The notes under the pieces were generated by a model. That model had not been told where the DNA came from, ran no database searches, and saw nothing but the letters and a program-made list of their open reading frames with translations. From an uncultured Mollicutes bacterium (GTDB taxonomy: Bacteria > Bacillota_I > Bacilli_A > Acholeplasmatales > Anaeroplasmataceae): a stretch of DNA of 64,000 nucleotides. The stretch lies in contig UQFG01000002.1 of NCBI GenBank assembly GCA_900540175.1, forward strand, positions 89,092 through 153,091. Direction: 5' to 3'. A program made the translations under genes and the position numbers. Shown here one piece after another: positions 62,736-64,000 of this stretch (positions are counted from its first letter, which is position 1; each line of letters starts with the position of its first letter).

Positions 62736-63433
62736 ACTTTAAAGAAGAAGTTTTAAAGTTGGGCATTGAATTAAAAGACGGGCAACTGGATCAATTCGAA
62801 CAGTACTATCGATTTTTGATAGAAGAAAACCGAAAAATGAATTTGACGGCTATTACCGAACAAGAAGAAGTTTACCGCAAACATTTTTTGGATTCGTTGG
62901 AAATCAGTCGCATTTTACCGGTCGGAAGTCCTATAACGCTGCTGGATGTCGGTAGCGGTGCCGGTTTTCCATCCGTTCCTTATGCGATTGTCAGTCCCGA
63001 TACAAAAGTAACGATTATCGATGCGCTTCAAAAAAGAATCCGTTTTTTGGAACAATTGACAAACAAACTCCGACTGACCAATGTCGAAGTACATCATTTT
63101 CGGGCAGAAGATTATGCGAAAGAAAAAAGAGAATTTTTTTCTGTGGTGACGGCCAGAGCCGTTGCCAGATTAAATGTACTTTGTGAGTTGTGTTTGCCAC
63201 TGGTGGCTCTAAACGGTATTTTTATTGCTATGAAGGGAGCGTCTGCTCAAGAAGAGGTGAGGGAGGCTGAAAAATCCATGGAAGCACTGGGTGGTAAATT
63301 GGAAAAACAACTTTCCATCGAACTGCCCGAACAACATGAAAAAAGGGAAATTATTGTTATTCGAAAAGTACGCAAAACACCTGCTTGTTATCCGCGACGT
63401 TTTGCGATGATCAAAGAAAGGCCGATTGTCTGA
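62732..63433 (+). CDS. rsmG: 16S rRNA (guanine-527-N7)-methyltransferase RsmG
   Basis: S-adenosylmethionine-dependent methylation of 16S G527, affecting streptomycin sensitivity. 233 residues with MNLTAITEQEEVYRKHFLDS, the AdoMet loop LLDVGSGAGFPSVPYAI and VTARAVARLNVLCEL. Starts 4 bases inside mnmG (ATGA), the usual gidA-gidB pair often found near the replication origin. Confidence 0.95.
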   Translation: MNFKEEVLKLGIELKDGQLDQFEQYYRFLIEENRKMNLTAITEQEEVYRKHFLDSLEISRILPVGSPITLLDVGSGAGFPSVPYAIVSPDTKVTIIDALQKRIRFLEQLTNKLRLTNVEVHHFRAEDYAKEKREFFSVVTARAVARLNVLCELCLPLVALNGIFIAMKGASAQEEVREAEKSMEALGGKLEKQLSIELPEQHEKREIIVIRKVRKTPACYPRRFAMIKERPIV

Positions 63434-63603
63434 TGTATGAATTAAACCAAATTGTCAAAACGAAAAAGGCGCATGTGTGCGGCAGTAATGAATGGAAAAT
63501 TGTAAGAATGGGTGCCGATTTGAAACTGGAATGTTGCGGTTGCAAGCGGGTTATCATGATGCCTTCTTATGAACTGGATAAAAAAATCAAGAAAAACGCC
63601 TAG
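63433..63603 (+). CDS. DUF951 protein
   Basis: 56 residues from ATG 63433, overlapping the rsmG stop by one base. MYELNQIVKTKKAHVCGSNE then WKIVRMGADLKLECCGCKRV matches DUF951 (KK-HPCG--W-I-R-GADI-I-C--C), a small zinc-ribbon-like protein common in Firmicutes near the origin. Function unknown. Confidence 0.88.
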   Translation: MYELNQIVKTKKAHVCGSNEWKIVRMGADLKLECCGCKRVIMMPSYELDKKIKKNA

Positions 63604-63649
63604 TGCTTTTTTAAGCCGGAGGATCCCGATAAAAAAATAAAAAAAGTTC

Positions 63650-63678
63650 TTGATTTATTTTTGGGGTTGTATTATAAT
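63650..63678 (+). promoter_or_regulatory. tRNA-Tyr promoter
   Basis: TTGATT (63650-63655), 17 bases, TATAAT (63673-63678). Confidence 0.7.
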
Positions 63679-63711
63679 AAAAAAGCACTATGAGTGTAAG
63701 GAAAAATATAT

Positions 63712-63795
63712 GGTTGGGTAGCGAAGAGGCTAAACGCGGCAGACTGTAAATCTGCTCCTTAGGGTTCGGCGGTTCGAAACCGTCCCCAACCACCA
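63712..63795 (+). tRNA. tRNA-Tyr (anticodon GTA)
   Basis: Acceptor GGTTGGG pairs with CCCAACC, discriminator A, encoded CCA. Anticodon arm GCAGA-CTGTAAA-TCTGC gives GTA. It has a class II long variable arm (TCCTTAGGGTTC) as in bacterial tRNA-Tyr, and the T arm GGCGG-TTCGAAA-CCGTC. Confidence 0.96.
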
Positions 63796-63824
63796 TTTCA
63801 TTGATAAAAAGTTGAAAAATAAGG

Positions 63825-63853
63825 TTGACAACGGTTTTTATTGATGATATACT
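63825..63853 (+). promoter_or_regulatory. rRNA operon promoter
   Basis: Consensus TTGACA (63825-63830), 17 bases, TATACT (63848-63853), about 105 bases before the 16S gene. Confidence 0.85.
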
Positions 63854-63895
63854 AAACAAGCGTGTTCATTTTTTTAAAAAATGAATGCTTTATCA

Positions 63896-63912
63896 TTTAG
63901 TCTTTGAAAACT
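63896..63912 (+). promoter_or_regulatory. boxA-like antitermination element in the rRNA leader
   Basis: TTTAGTCTTTGAAAACT resembles the TCTTTGAAAACT leader element of Firmicutes rRNA operons where Nus factors load. A hairpin (TTCATTTTTT ... AAAAAATGAA) lies just before it. Confidence 0.65.
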
Positions 63913-63957
63913 ATATATGACGGAAGCGAAGAAGAATTAAAGAATAAAAAAGGATAC

Positions 63958-64000
63958 AAATGGAGAGTTTGATCCTGGCTCAGGATTAACGCTGGCGGCG
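63958..64000 (+). rRNA. 16S ribosomal RNA, 5' end (cut by window edge)
   Basis: TGGAGAGTTTGATCCTGGCT followed by CAGGATTAACGCTGGCGG is the universal 16S 5' start; only about 43 bases are inside the window. GGATTAACGC rather than GGATGAACGC is a form common in Mollicutes-related groups. Confidence 0.97.

Noticed and set aside
63611-63859. 82-codon minus-strand ORF over tRNA-Tyr and the rRNA promoter
   Set aside because: Antisense to a tRNA and two promoters; no ribosome site.
1-64000. CRISPR array or tandem repeat array
   Set aside because: No regularly spaced repeats of 25-40 bases were seen on either strand.

Overview
The window reads as a low-GC Bacillota chromosome segment from the class Bacilli, near the Mollicutes/RF39-like or Erysipelotrichia side. 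Supporting signs: strong AT bias with standard TGA stops, sigma-A promoters (TTGACA-N17-TATAAT) and AGGAGG ribosome sites. The 16S gene that starts at the right edge has a GGATTAACGCTGGCGG 5' end, a form common in Mollicutes-related lineages. Three sporulation-type genes (spoIIE, yabP, yabQ) lie around the tilS-hpt-ftsH block, so the organism is a spore-former or descends from one. The taxonomic call is inference; no full marker gene was compared.

Layout. 1-3.5 kb: the end of an unknown membrane protein, two small proteins, a DUF3795 protein, class II aldolase (fba) and an RpiB/LacAB-type isomerase. 3.6-14.2 kb (minus strand): a run of housekeeping operons. These are lysS with an unknown gene, an acetyltransferase and a CpoA-like glycolipid glycosyltransferase, then spoIIE-tilS-hpt-ftsH-rqcP and yabP-yabQ, resembling the Bacillus spoIIE-ftsH neighbourhood. 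14.2-26.8 kb: maf-dusB, hflX, a ClpC-like protein with a dead second ATPase domain, degV, fhs, a large P-loop protein resembling both HPr kinase and PEP carboxykinase, and a TetR regulator divergent from a membrane-anchored Ntn-type amide hydrolase.

26.8-33.3 kb is a foreign-looking island. It holds an intact AAA/DUF234 ATPase and a thoroughly broken type I restriction-modification locus (hsdM, hsdS and hsdR remnants). Lodged between the hsdS and hsdR remnants are two intact genes: a membrane-anchored coiled-coil protein and a DUF3644 protein with a HEPN-type R-x4-H motif. 33.3-43.7 kb holds four large ABC ATPase-permease fusion proteins, arranged as two paralogous A-B pairs on opposite strands. 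One pair follows a secreted protein of unknown function, and a cytidine deaminase lies between the pairs. This resembles a bacteriocin/antimicrobial-peptide export or resistance locus. 43.7-47.8 kb is another accessory patch: a decayed serine recombinase, a frameshifted YD/RHS-repeat protein ending in a C10 tract, a nucleotidyltransferase-like protein and a lipoprotein.

48.1-64 kb returns to core genes: tRNA-Ser(CGA), folD-purB-nudix, rpmE, a broken acetyltransferase, tdk-tadA, the SRP RNA, a purine permease, an aminopeptidase P, a CvpA-family protein, a membrane protein followed by transketolase, a YolD-like protein, mnmG-rsmG-DUF951, tRNA-Tyr(GTA), and the promoter, leader and first bases of an rRNA operon. 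Fhs and FolD together provide one-carbon tetrahydrofolate interconversion. PurB, Hpt and the NCS2 permease serve purine synthesis and salvage; Tdk, the cytidine deaminase and TadA act on pyrimidines and tRNA.
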